Assembly: GCA_963773055.1 (NCBI GenBank) | Contig: CAVYZL010000003.1 | Coordinates: 496,001-560,000, forward strand | Source: PALSA-612 sp963773055 | GTDB taxonomy: Bacteria; Actinomycetota; Thermoleophilia; Gaiellales; Gaiellaceae | DNA length: 64,000 nt | Direction of reading: 5' to 3' | In this document: positions 25,559-34,022 of the stretch, in pieces | Layout: the number at the start of each line of letters is the position of its first letter | Numbering within the stretch: position 1 is the first letter of the stretch | Position numbers and translations under genes: made by a program | Notes under the pieces: model-generated | The model's input: the letters and a program-made list of their open reading frames with translations, nothing else | Told to the model about the DNA's origin: nothing | The model's database searches: none

Positions 25559-26275
25559 TTATAGCCGTCCGCGCAAGGGCGCGAGCCGCAGGACGGGCAC
25601 CTTCCACACCGCCTCGAGGAAGATTCCCTTGCTCATCTTCGACGAGCCCGCCTCGCGGTCTGCGAACGTGATCGGCACCTCGGTCACGCGAAACCCGGCG
25701 CGGATGGCGCGATACGTCGTCTCGATCTGGAACGCGTACCCGATCGACGAGATCGACGGTAGGTCGATCGCCTCGAGCACGGCGCGGCGGTAGCACTTGA
25801 AGCCCCCGGTGAGGTCGCGGACGCCGACACCGAGCAGAACGCGCGCATAGAGCGATCCCCCGGACGAGACGACCCGCCGGCCGGCGCCCCAGTTCTCGAC
25901 CCCCCCACCCGCGACGTAACGCGAGCCGAGCACGAGATCGGCTCCGCCCGCTGACTCGATCAGACGGGGAACGTCGTGCGGGTCGTGCGAGAAGTCGCAG
26001 TCCATCTCGAGCACGAGCTCCGCGCCCTCGTCGAGCGCGCGGCGGAACCCGGCGAGATACGCCGGTCCGAGCCCTTCCTTGTGCGGCCGGTGGAGGACGT
26101 CGACGTAGCCGAGCTCGGCTGCGAGCTCGTCCGCCACCGCTCCGGTGCCGTCGGGCGAGCTGTCATCGATCACGAGCACGCGCGCGCCTTCGGGGAGCAC
26201 GCCGCCGAGCGCGCGCAGCATCGGCTCGATGTTCTCGCGCTCGTTGTAGGTCGGTAGGCAGACGGTCGCGCGCAC
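25559..26275 (-). CDS. Polyprenol monophosphomannose synthase-like GT2 glycosyltransferase
   Basis: A 238-residue family 2 transferase that would move mannose (or another sugar) from its nucleotide form to polyprenyl phosphate. Visible are CLPTYNERENI, VLVIDDSSPDGTG, the metal-binding MDCDFSHDP, LGSRYVAGGG and TGGFKCYRR. There is no C-terminal membrane anchor, as in soluble actinobacterial Ppm1 catalytic domains. GTG 26275 is 18 bases from the divergent polX start. A longer upstream frame is a shadow of polX. Confidence 0.88.
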   Translation of the reverse strand: MRATVCLPTYNERENIEPMLRALGGVLPEGARVLVIDDSSPDGTGAVADELAAELGYVDVLHRPHKEGLGPAYLAGFRRALDEGAELVLEMDCDFSHDPHDVPRLIESAGGADLVLGSRYVAGGGVENWGAGRRVVSSGGSLYARVLLGVGVRDLTGGFKCYRRAVLEAIDLPSISSIGYAFQIETTYRAIRAGFRVTEVPITFADREAGSSKMSKGIFLEAVWKVPVLRLAPLRGRL

Positions 26276-26280
26276 CGCCG

Positions 26281-26286
26281 TATCAT
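26281..26286 (+). promoter_or_regulatory. Leaderless-type -10 hexamer TATCAT
   Basis: TATCAT ends 7 bases before ATG 26294. The complete gap to the divergent GTG 26275 is 18 bp, so both genes must be transcribed without a normal leader. On the minus strand GATGAT lies 6 bases before GTG. Confidence 0.5.
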
Positions 26287-26293
26287 CGCGTTC

Positions 26294-28006
26294 ATGGCCC
26301 GGTCGCTGCCCGCGAACGCCGACGTCGCCGACCAGCTCGAGCTGCTTGCCGACATCCTCGAGATCGAGGGCGAGCAGTCGTTCCGCGTGCTCGCCTACCG
26401 GCGGGCTGCGACTCGCGTCCGCGAGACGGGCACCTCGATCGCCCAGCTCGCGCTCGACGGCAAGGCGCGGGAGCTGCAGGGGATCGGCACGACGATCGAG
26501 GGCAAGATCGTCCAGATCGTCGACGACGGCGAGATCCATGCGCTGACGAAGCACCGCCAGCAGGTTCCGCCCGGCGTCGTCGAGTTCGTCAGGTTGCCTG
26601 GTCTCGGCGCGAAGACGGCGCGCCGGATCTGGCTCGAGCTCGACGTGACGACGATCGAGGGGCTGCGCGAGGCGGCCGAGGCGGAGCGCCTGCGGACGCT
26701 CTCCGGCCTCGGGCCGAAGGTGGAGGAGAACATCCTGCGCGCGCTCGCCGAGCAAGGGAATGCGGCGCCGGCCGAGCAGCGGACGCTGCTCGGGACCGCG
26801 CTGCCGTTCGTGGTCGACGCGGTCGAAGAGCTGCGCGCGCATCCGTCGGCGGTGAAGGTCTCCGAGGCGGGGAGCGCGCGCCGGCGCCGCGAGACGGTGC
26901 GCGACCTCGACATCATCGCGACGGCGAGGAAGCCCGAAGCCCTGATCGAGCACTTCGTTGGCCTGCCGTGGGTGCTAGAGGTCGCGGCGCGCGGGGGAAC
27001 GAAAGCGACCGTCGTCTCGCACCTCGGCGTCCGCGTCGACCTCCGCGTCGTCCCGCCGGAGTGCTTCGGCAACCTCCTCCAGCACTTCACGGGCTCGAAG
27101 GAGCACAACGTCGCGATGCGGGAGGAGGCGCAGCGGCGCGGCCTGTCGATCTCCGAGTACGGCGTCACCGTCGTCGACACGGGCGAGGTGGTCACGCACC
27201 GAGACGAGAAGGCGCTCTACGAATATCTCGGCTACCAGTTCATCCCGCCCGAGCTCCGCGAGCACACCGGCGAGCTCGAGGCGGCGCGTGCCGGCGCCCT
27301 GCCGAAGCTCGTCGAGCTCCGCGAGCTGAAGGGCGACCTGCACGCGCACACGACGTGGTCGTCGGACGGGCACAACACCGTCGAGGAGATGGCTCGCGCC
27401 GCCATCGACCGCGGCTACGAGTTCCTCGCGATCACCGACCACTCGCACTACCTCCGCGAGGGCCGGATGGAGGCGCAGGCGCGTGAGATCGACCGGCTGA
27501 ACAAGAAGCTCGCGCCGTTCCGGCTGCTGAAGGGCGTCGAGGTGAACATCCGCGCGGACGGAACGCTCGATGTCTCCGACGAGGAGCTCGCCGAGCGCGA
27601 CTGGGTCGTCGCGTCGCTGCACACCGCCTTCTCGAAGAGCCCGACCGAGCGGATCTGCGCGGCGATGGAGAACCCGCACGTGGACTGCATCGGCCATCCG
27701 ACGACGCGCAAGATCGGCCGGCGGAAAATGGCGCCGCTCGACCTCGGTCGCATGATCGCGACCGCGCTCGAGACGAACACGGCGATCGAGCTCAACTCGC
27801 AGCCCGACCGGCTCGACATGCCGGACACCGTCGCGCGCGTGGCCGGTGAGGCCGGCGTTCTCGTTCCCGTGACGAGCGACGGGCACCGGATCAGCGCGCT
27901 CGGCTACGTCGAGATCGGCATCGGCCAGGCGCGCCGCGCGTGGCTGACGAAGAAGCAGGTCCTGAACACGCGCTCCTGGGCGCAGATCGAGAAGCTGCAC
28001 CGATGA
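26294..28006 (+). CDS. polX: Family X DNA polymerase/3'-5' exonuclease (PolX)
   Basis: The 570-residue protein combines a family X polymerase domain (residues about 1-320, helix-hairpin-helix LPGLGAKTARRIWLE and LSGLGPKVEENI, palm Asp pair in VRDLDIIAT) with a C-terminal PHP phosphoesterase domain (GDLHAHTTWSSDGHNT, LAITDHSHYL, CIGHPTTR). Bacterial PolX fills gaps in base excision repair. Length matches the family (about 570). The start is ATG 26294. Confidence 0.95.
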   Translation: MARSLPANADVADQLELLADILEIEGEQSFRVLAYRRAATRVRETGTSIAQLALDGKARELQGIGTTIEGKIVQIVDDGEIHALTKHRQQVPPGVVEFVRLPGLGAKTARRIWLELDVTTIEGLREAAEAERLRTLSGLGPKVEENILRALAEQGNAAPAEQRTLLGTALPFVVDAVEELRAHPSAVKVSEAGSARRRRETVRDLDIIATARKPEALIEHFVGLPWVLEVAARGGTKATVVSHLGVRVDLRVVPPECFGNLLQHFTGSKEHNVAMREEAQRRGLSISEYGVTVVDTGEVVTHRDEKALYEYLGYQFIPPELREHTGELEAARAGALPKLVELRELKGDLHAHTTWSSDGHNTVEEMARAAIDRGYEFLAITDHSHYLREGRMEAQAREIDRLNKKLAPFRLLKGVEVNIRADGTLDVSDEELAERDWVVASLHTAFSKSPTERICAAMENPHVDCIGHPTTRKIGRRKMAPLDLGRMIATALETNTAIELNSQPDRLDMPDTVARVAGEAGVLVPVTSDGHRISALGYVEIGIGQARRAWLTKKQVLNTRSWAQIEKLHR

Positions 28007-28046
28007 CCTTCCCGGGAAGGCAGATGACGTTTCGGGAAGGCAGATG
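28003..28046 (+). repeat. Triplicated ATG-containing direct repeat at a gene start
   Basis: Around the polX stop the pattern ATGACSTTYC-GGGAAGGCAG occurs at 28003 and 28024, and a third ATGACGTTTC begins at 28044 (periods 21 and 20). GAAGG stands 5 bases before the second and third ATG. Only the third ATG opens a long frame. Confidence 0.6.
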
Positions 28047-29343
28047 ACGTTTCTGGAAGATGGGGCCGACGCGCTCGAGTGGGCGGCCCGCTATCTAGAA
28101 CGCGTCGACGAGCTGCCGGTGCTCGCGCAGGTCGAGCCCGGCTGGGTGCGCTCGCAGCTGCCTGCCCGCGCACCCGATCGGGGCGAGCCCTTCTCGGCCG
28201 TCCTGCGCGACCTCGACGAGATCCTGCTCCCGGCGATGACCCACTGGCAGTCGCCGCGGTACTTCGGCTACTTCGCGATCTCGAGCTCCGAGCCCGCGAT
28301 CCTCGCCGAGCTGCTCGCAGCGACGATCAACCAGAACGCGATCCTCTGGCGCACGTCTCCTGCGTCGACCGAGCTCGAAGGCGTCGTCCTCGACTGGGTG
28401 GCCGACCTGCTCGGGCTCCCAACGGGCTGGCACGGGCACATCGAGGACACGGCCTCGACGTCGACGCTCGTCGGCCTCGCGGCGGCGCGCGAGCTCGCGC
28501 CCGATCGGCCGGTCGTCGTGGCGTCGGAGCACGCGCACTCCTCCGTCGAGAAGGCGGCGAAGATCCTCGGCCTCGAGCTGCGGAAGGCCCCGGTCGACGA
28601 CGCCTTCCGGCTCCGCCCGGACGCGCTGGAGCTCGACGGCGCGTGCGCCGTCGTCGCCACCGTCGGGACGACATCGACCGCCTCGGTCGACCCCGTGCCG
28701 GCGATCGCCGACGCGTGCGCGGCGGCAGGCGCGTGGCTCCATGTCGACGCCGCCTACGCGGGCTCGGCCATGGTCTGCCCGGAGCTGCGCTGGGCGTTCG
28801 AGGGCGTCGACCGCGCCGACTCGCTCGTCGTCAACGCGCACAAGTGGATGCTCGTGCCCGTCGACTGCTCGCTCGTCTGGAGCCGTCGGCCGGACGTGCT
28901 CCGCGACGCGTTCAGCCTCGTGCCCGAGTACCTGAGGACGGCGGACGCGGTCGACAGCCTGGGCGAGTACGGCCCGGCGCTCGGCCGCCGCTTCCGGGCG
29001 CTCAAGCTCTGGGCCGTTCTCCGCTGCTACGGACGGGAGGGGCTCGAGCGGATGATCCGCGAGCACGTCCGCCTGGCGGCCCAGTTCGAGGGGTGGGTGC
29101 ACGACGGAGCCGGGTTGGGAGATCTGCGCGCCGCGGCACTTCTCGCTCGTCTGCTTTCGCCGCGAGGGATCGGACGCGGAGAACGAGGAGCTGCTCGCGC
29201 GGATCAACGCGAGCGGCGAGGCGTTCCTCTCGCACACGCGGCTCGACGACCGCTTCGTGATCCGGCTCGCGATCGGGCACGAGCGGACGACGGAGGAGGA
29301 CGTTCGCCGCACCTGGGACCTGCTAAGGCGGGAAGCCGGCTAG
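28044..29343 (+). CDS. PLP-dependent aromatic-L-amino-acid decarboxylase family, one frameshift near the end
   Basis: A group II decarboxylase of about 433 residues. Visible are the substrate/PLP regions THWQSPRYFGYFAISSSEP, EDTASTSTLVGLAAARE, SEHAHSSVEKAAKILG, HVDAAYAGSA and the PLP lysine in VNAHKWMLVP. The family decarboxylates aromatic amino acids or glutamate-like substrates. After HDGAG the frame shifts: deleting one T near 29115 gives WEICAPRHFSLVCFRREG and the remaining 70 residues to a TAG at 29341. The protein is probably intact in the organism. Confidence 0.85.
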
Positions 29344-29897
29344 CGACGCTCGAGGGCCGCTAGCGACGCGTCGTGCAACGCCACGCGGTAGCGCCACAGC
29401 GCCCTGTTCGTCGCGAGCAGCCGCTCGCGAATCGGCCCCGCGAGCTCGTCCGTGGTGCCCCAGCGAGCCTCCGCGATCTCGTGCTCGTCGATCGGCGCCA
29501 GCACGTCGTCGCCGGTCGTCGCCGAGAACACGTGCGTCACCCACGGCACGGCCTCGTTCTCGAAGCGGAACTCCGCCTCCGCCCGCAGGAGGTACCGCTC
29601 GAGCGCAACGTCGGCGCCGAGCTCCTCGAGGCCTTCGCGCACGACGCCGTCGACGAAGTCCTCGCCGACGTTGATGCCGCCGCCCGGCGTGCGCCAGATT
29701 CCCGGCTCGAAGTGCGGCTTACGGATCAACGCCAATCGCTCGCCGTTGAACACGAACAGCGTCACGTCGTGCCGACGGGCCGGGTTGTACGTGATCAGCG
29801 CCAGCTCGGGATCAGAGACCTCGCCGTCCCAGCGCATGATCGCGGGCTCGCCGAAGCGTGCCCGCACGGGAGCGAGGAGCTTCTCGTCGACGTGCAT
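29340..29897 (-). CDS. Nudix hydrolase
   Basis: The 185-residue protein contains a full Nudix box GGGINVGEDFVDGVVREGLE + ELG (about residues 71-93), which binds Mg2+ and cleaves nucleoside diphosphate-X compounds. A leading segment of about 45 residues precedes the fold. ATG 29897 overlaps the otsB stop (TGATG), so the two are co-transcribed. The substrate is unknown; sugar nucleotides or oxidised nucleotides are both possible. Confidence 0.88.
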   Translation of the reverse strand: MHVDEKLLAPVRARFGEPAIMRWDGEVSDPELALITYNPARRHDVTLFVFNGERLALIRKPHFEPGIWRTPGGGINVGEDFVDGVVREGLEELGADVALERYLLRAEAEFRFENEAVPWVTHVFSATTGDDVLAPIDEHEIAEARWGTTDELAGPIRERLLATNRALWRYRVALHDASLAALERR

Positions 29898-30613
29898 CAG
29901 AGCCGGCCGAGCACCTCGGCCAGCGCCTCCGGGCCGTCGACGCAGAGGTCTGCCTGCTCGACGAGCTCCACCGGCGCTTCCGCCGACCGGACGGCCACGC
30001 GGACGCCCAGCTCGAGGCCCTCGAGCGCCGCGAACGCGTCGAGATCGGTCGTATCGTCACCCGCGTAGAGGGCCCGGTCGGCGCCGGACTCGGTGAGCAG
30101 CTGGCGGACGGCCGTGCCCTTGTCGGCGTCCACTGGCGGCCGGATCTCGAGCACCATGCGGCCCCAGCGGGCATGGAGCCCCTCCGCCACCGCCCGCTCG
30201 GCGACCAGCTCGAGCTCCTCGCGTGCGACCTCCGGATCAGGCGCCTGCCGGTAGTGGAACGAGAGCGACAGACGCTTGCCGGCCTCGGGCGGCCAGGGGG
30301 ATGTCCGCGCAAAGCTCGCCAGCTGTTCGGCCCACAGGTCCGCTTCCGGAGCGAGCCCGAGCCCGTGCTCGCCCACGTAGCGGACCCCCTCGACGCCGAC
30401 GACGCGCTCCGCCTCTCGAGCCGGACGCCCGCTGATGCACGCGACGAGGCGGTAGCGGCCGACCAGCCCGGCGAGGATCTCGCGCGTTGCCGGAGGCACG
30501 CGTGCCTCCTCCGGGCGGTCGACGATCGGTGCGAGCGTGCCGTCGACGTCCAGGAGAACGGCGGCACGCTCCGGCTGCTCCCCCAGGCGCGCGAGCAGGT
30601 GGTCGGCATCCAC
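29897..30613 (-). CDS. otsB: Trehalose-6-phosphate phosphatase
   Basis: A 238-residue HAD phosphatase with LLDVDGTLAPI (nucleophile Asp), CISGRPA, GEHGLGL, the Lys region in VDADKGTAV and the metal motif YAGDDTTDLDAF. It dephosphorylates trehalose-6-phosphate; no OtsA synthase lies in the window. GTG 30613 is preceded at 6 bases by TATTCT on the minus strand, a leaderless arrangement shared with the divergent gene. Confidence 0.9.
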   Translation of the reverse strand: MDADHLLARLGEQPERAAVLLDVDGTLAPIVDRPEEARVPPATREILAGLVGRYRLVACISGRPAREAERVVGVEGVRYVGEHGLGLAPEADLWAEQLASFARTSPWPPEAGKRLSLSFHYRQAPDPEVAREELELVAERAVAEGLHARWGRMVLEIRPPVDADKGTAVRQLLTESGADRALYAGDDTTDLDAFAALEGLELGVRVAVRSAEAPVELVEQADLCVDGPEALAEVLGRL

Positions 30614-30618
30614 GCTCG

Positions 30619-30625
30619 TAGAATA
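30619..30625. promoter_or_regulatory. Bidirectional leaderless promoter core TAGAATA
   Basis: Only 17 bp separate the GTG starts of otsB (30613, minus) and the TauE half-gene (30631, plus). TAGAAT reads towards the plus gene and TATTCT towards the minus gene; each ends exactly 6 bases before its GTG. The two start codons are 18 bp apart, the spacing known for symmetrical bidirectional bacterial promoters. Confidence 0.6.
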
Positions 30626-30630
30626 GGCCG

Positions 30631-30972
30631 GTGCGCCTCGTCGTCATCGGGCTCGCGGCGGGGTTCTTCGCGGCGCTGTTCGGCGTCGGCGGCGGGATCA
30701 TCATCGTGCCGCTGCTCCTGCTGCTGACGGCCTTCCGCGAGCGCCCGGCGATGGCGACGTCGCTCGCGGCCGTAGGGCTGATCGCCTTGGAGGGCGTGAT
30801 CTTCTTCGCCGCGCACGGTGACGTGAAGCCCGGGGCGGCCGCGCTCGTCGGCATTCCGGCGATGGCCGGCGTCGTGCTCGGCACGAGCCTTCAGCAGCGG
30901 CTCGCGTCGCGCACGCTGATGATCGCGTTCGCATGCGTCCTCGCGGCCGTCGCCGTCCGGATGCTCGTCTGA
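30631..30972 (+). CDS. Half-size TauE/SafE family membrane protein, first half
   Basis: A 113-residue protein with about four helices and the TauE/SafE signature LAAGFFAALFGVGGGIIIVP. Full-length family members (about 250-270 residues) contain two such four-helix repeats and export sulfite, taurine-related or other organic anions. Here the two repeats are separate genes joined by a TGATG overlap, so the transporter is probably a heterodimer. Confidence 0.85.
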   Translation: MRLVVIGLAAGFFAALFGVGGGIIIVPLLLLLTAFRERPAMATSLAAVGLIALEGVIFFAAHGDVKPGAAALVGIPAMAGVVLGTSLQQRLASRTLMIAFACVLAAVAVRMLV

Positions 30973-31352
30973 TGGAGAAGATGGCGCTCGCTGCGGCCGT
31001 GGGCGTGCTGGCCGGCGTGCTCGCCGGCCTGTTCGGGGTCGGCGGCGGCATCCTGTTCGTCCCGACGCTGACGCTCGTGCTCGGCCTCGACCAGCTGCAT
31101 GCGCAGGCGTCGTCGCTGCTCGCGATGCTGCCCGTCGTCGCCGTGGGCACCTGGCGCCAGCGGCGCTACGGGAACGTCCGGCTGCGGGCAGCCGTCGTCG
31201 TCGGGCTCGCCGGCGTAGGGGGTGTGCTGCTCGGAGGGACGCTTGCCGAGTCGCTGTCCGACCCCGTGCTCGAGCGGTTGTTCGGCGTGCTCCTGCTGTG
31301 CGTCGCCGGCCAGCTCGTGTGGCGCGCCACGCGCCCCAGCGCTACGCGTTGA
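30972..31352 (+). CDS. Half-size TauE/SafE family membrane protein, second half
   Basis: A 126-residue protein with the second copy of the signature, LAGVLAGLFGVGGGILFVP, followed by LHAQASSLLAMLPVVAVGTWRQ and about three further helices. ATG 30972 overlaps the stop of the first half. It ends overlapping the convergent ZIP gene. The substrate is unknown. Confidence 0.85.
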   Translation: MEKMALAAAVGVLAGVLAGLFGVGGGILFVPTLTLVLGLDQLHAQASSLLAMLPVVAVGTWRQRRYGNVRLRAAVVVGLAGVGGVLLGGTLAESLSDPVLERLFGVLLLCVAGQLVWRATRPSATR

Positions 31353-32067
31353 GCGCGAGCGAGATCGCGAAGATGACGGCGAACCCGGTGACGGTCAACC
31401 CGACGCGCCGCCAGGACGGATGCTCGTGCGCCTCGGGCAATAGGTCGCTCGCGCCCATGTAGAGGAAGAAGCCGGCGTACAGCGCGAGCAGCGTGCCGAG
31501 CTGCCGCTCGGAGACGTCGAGCACGAACGTGCCGACGATCGCGCCGAGCAACGGAGCGATCGCGTCGACGGCCAGCCACTGCCGCGCGCGCTCGATCGTC
31601 CCGCCCTGGCGCAGGACGAAGCTGACGGTGTTCAGGCCGTCCGCGAAGTCGTGGCTGACGATCGCGACGAACACGAGCAGCCCGGTCGCCGTGCTGAGGT
31701 TGAAAGCGAGGCCGATGCCGAGGCCGTCGACGAAGCTGTGGATCGACAGGCCTGCTGCGCCGAGCGCCCCGACCTGCGCGTGGCCCTTCGCCTGCTCGTC
31801 GGGGTCGCGGTGATGGAGGACGAGCAAGCGGTGCGCGAGGAAGAAGACGAGGAAACCGAGGCCTGCGAAGCCGCCGACGCGCTGCCCGTCGTCCACCGCG
31901 TCGATCGCCTCCGGCAGGACGTCGAAGAGCGCGACCGCCACAACGATGCCTCCCGAGAACGCGATGATCGTGCCGATCCGGTCGCGGAGCCGAAGCGCAA
32001 GCAGGCCGCCGGCGAGCGTCGAGACGACCGTCAGCCCTGCGAGCGGGATCGCGATCCAGCTCGTCAT
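31342..32067 (-). CDS. ZIP-family divalent metal transporter
   Basis: A 241-residue membrane protein with eight hydrophobic segments. Helices four and five carry the metal-binding motifs LSIHSFVDGLGIGLAF and VSHDFADGLNTV, typical of ZIP zinc/iron importers; the cytoplasmic loop has HHRDPDEQAKGHAQ. ATG 32067 overlaps the stop of the Zur/Fur-type regulator, so metal uptake and its regulator form one operon. Zinc is the likeliest cargo given the regulator type. Confidence 0.9.
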   Translation of the reverse strand: MTSWIAIPLAGLTVVSTLAGGLLALRLRDRIGTIIAFSGGIVVAVALFDVLPEAIDAVDDGQRVGGFAGLGFLVFFLAHRLLVLHHRDPDEQAKGHAQVGALGAAGLSIHSFVDGLGIGLAFNLSTATGLLVFVAIVSHDFADGLNTVSFVLRQGGTIERARQWLAVDAIAPLLGAIVGTFVLDVSERQLGTLLALYAGFFLYMGASDLLPEAHEHPSWRRVGLTVTGFAVIFAISLALNA

Positions 32068-32474
32068 GCCGCGCAGCGCGCGCAGTGGCCGTAGATGTCG
32101 AGATCGTGCGTCTCCGGCACGAACCCGTAGCGTGCGCGGAGCAGCTCGGCCGGCGGCGCCGCGCACAGCTCCGTCTCCTGGACGTCACCGCACTCGAGGC
32201 AGACAAGGTGGTGATGGTGCCCGGGATGGCAGCGGATGTACGCAGGCTCCGCGCCCGGTAGCAGTCGCACGGAGCCTGTCTCGCGGAGCAGCTCGACGGT
32301 GCGGTACGTCGTCGCGAGACCGAGCTGCGGGTGCGCCCGCCGCGCGCGCATGTGGAGGTCGACGACGGTGAATCTGCCGGGCAGCGTTGCGAGCGCGTCG
32401 ATCACCGCCTGCCGCTGCGCGGTCAGGCGAACGCCGTCGGGCAAGCCGGTCTCGGCGTGCTCGTCGGAGGCCAC
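32064..32474 (-). CDS. Fur-family metal-dependent repressor (probably zinc-responsive)
   Basis: A 136-residue Fur-family protein from GTG 32474. It has the winged helix (LTAQRQAVIDAL, LGLATTYRTVELL), the metal-site string CHPGHHHHLVCLECGDV and the second Cys pair CARC, giving the two CxxC structural zinc sites. Coupling to a ZIP transporter favours Zur over Fur. A longer frame from TTG 32504 would start inside the operator palindrome and is not preferred. It is probably autoregulated through the box just upstream. Confidence 0.88.
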   Translation of the reverse strand: MASDEHAETGLPDGVRLTAQRQAVIDALATLPGRFTVVDLHMRARRAHPQLGLATTYRTVELLRETGSVRLLPGAEPAYIRCHPGHHHHLVCLECGDVQETELCAAPPAELLRARYGFVPETHDLDIYGHCARCAA

Positions 32475-32480
32475 GACGCC

Positions 32481-32504
32481 AGCGTAGTTGAGAACGATTC
32501 TCAA
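32481..32504 (-). promoter_or_regulatory. Zur/Fur box with adjoining leaderless -10
   Basis: A perfect 7-3-7 inverted repeat TTGAGAA-TCG-TTCTCAA (minus reading, 32488-32504) resembles Zur/Fur operators. Directly after it comes TACGCT (32481-32486), ending 6 bases before GTG 32474. A bound repressor would cover the region just upstream of the -10. Confidence 0.65.
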
Positions 32505-32549
32505 GACAACTGGAAAGGTGGCTGATCGCCCTGCGATACTCCTGCCTCG

Positions 32550-34022
32550 GTGGTGGGCCTACGGGGGACGGTCGTCGGGCTGTCCGTCTTTCTCGCGCTC
32601 GTCTCGCAGGCGGGCGGTGAGACGCGGACTGGAGCGCCCCTGCCTGCGCGCTCGAGCGCATACGGGATCAAGATCCTGCTCCCGAACGCCGAGCCGATCG
32701 TCGCCGGCGCGGTCAGCGGCCCGCCATCCGCGTACGAGAAAGCCGGGAGCTTCGCCTATCCGGCCGACGGCTCGGTCGTGAGCGCGAGCAGCGTCAGCGC
32801 GCGAGCATCGTTGGGCGGCGGCGGCGCTCGGGCGCTCGCGGGGTCAGACCTCCGCAGCGTCGCTCTGTTCGGCGGTGAGATCACCGCCGACGCGGTGATC
32901 GCGCGGTCGACCGCGCTCGCGTCGCCTGGCGAGGTCCAGTCGGGCTACGGCGCCACGCAGATCACCAGCCTCGCCGTGCTCGGCCAGCCCGTCAGCCCAT
33001 CGGCGGAGCTCCGGGTCGCCCTCGGCGACTGGGGCCACCTGACGCTGCTCCAGGAGCACGAGCGCCGGTTCGGCCGCTACCAGCGCGGCTGGGTGACGGT
33101 TCTCGACGTGCAGCTCGACGCCGACCACGCAGGGCTTCCCGTCGGGACGCGGATCCTCGTCGGCTACGCGGACGCGACGGCGCGTGCGCAACCGGTTGCC
33201 TCGTCGCTCGCCGCGACGAAGCACTTGACGACGCCGACGAAGGCCACTCCGGAGCAGCAGGTCGTGCCGCTGCCGCGCATCAGCCGAGGCCTCGGGCTGC
33301 CGGTCGGCGCGCGCGGGCCGGGCACGCAGGGCCAGCTCCCGCTCGTGCTCGTGCCGCCGAAGGTGACGAGCCGCCTGACCGCTGGCGGCTACGTGTTTCC
33401 CGTCTACGGCTCCGTCTCGTACGGCGACAGCTTCGGCGCGCCGCGCGCGGACACGATCTGGCACCACGGGGACGACCTCTTCGCGCCGCTCGGAGCCCCC
33501 GTGCTCGCGGTCTCGGACGGCACGGTCTTCTCGGTCGGCCGCAACCCGATCGGCGGAAACCGTTTCTGGCTCCGCGATCTGGCCGGCAACGAGTTCTACT
33601 ACGCCCACCTCTCGGCGTTCGCGCCCGACGCGCTCAACGGCAACCACGTCCGGGCCGGCGACGTGATCGGCTTCGTCGGCAACACCGGCGACGCCCAGGG
33701 CACGCCGTACCACCTGCACTTCGAGGTGCATCCCGCGTCGCTTCTCGTCCACGGGGAGGACGGCGTCGTCGATCCGACGCCGTACCTCCACGCGTGGGAG
33801 CACCTCACCGACGTCGCGTTCCCGACGACGGGCATCTGGGCGCCGACGATCATCGCAGCGCGGAATGCCCCTGCCGTCGGCGCGATGCTCCTTCAGGCAA
33901 GCGACATCTCGAGCGCAAACGGCCTCGACCCGGCGTCGCTGACGCGGGCCTTGAGGCCGATTGCCGTCTCACGCGACGGTGTGCTCCTCGGCGCGCGAAG
34001 CCGCGCCGGCGCTACGCGTTGA
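32550..34022 (+). CDS. Secreted M23-family (LytM-type) metallopeptidase
   Basis: A 490-residue protein with an N-terminal hydrophobic signal segment (VVGLSVFLALVSQAGG). The peptidase domain lies near residues 285-410, with the zinc motifs HHGDDLFA and HLHFEVHP and the intervening HVRAGDVIGFVGNTGDA. It would cleave peptidoglycan cross-bridges or act as a hydrolase activator. The remaining 280 N-terminal residues are not recognised. GTG 32550 is used. Confidence 0.88.
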   Translation: MVGLRGTVVGLSVFLALVSQAGGETRTGAPLPARSSAYGIKILLPNAEPIVAGAVSGPPSAYEKAGSFAYPADGSVVSASSVSARASLGGGGARALAGSDLRSVALFGGEITADAVIARSTALASPGEVQSGYGATQITSLAVLGQPVSPSAELRVALGDWGHLTLLQEHERRFGRYQRGWVTVLDVQLDADHAGLPVGTRILVGYADATARAQPVASSLAATKHLTTPTKATPEQQVVPLPRISRGLGLPVGARGPGTQGQLPLVLVPPKVTSRLTAGGYVFPVYGSVSYGDSFGAPRADTIWHHGDDLFAPLGAPVLAVSDGTVFSVGRNPIGGNRFWLRDLAGNEFYYAHLSAFAPDALNGNHVRAGDVIGFVGNTGDAQGTPYHLHFEVHPASLLVHGEDGVVDPTPYLHAWEHLTDVAFPTTGIWAPTIIAARNAPAVGAMLLQASDISSANGLDPASLTRALRPIAVSRDGVLLGARSRAGATR

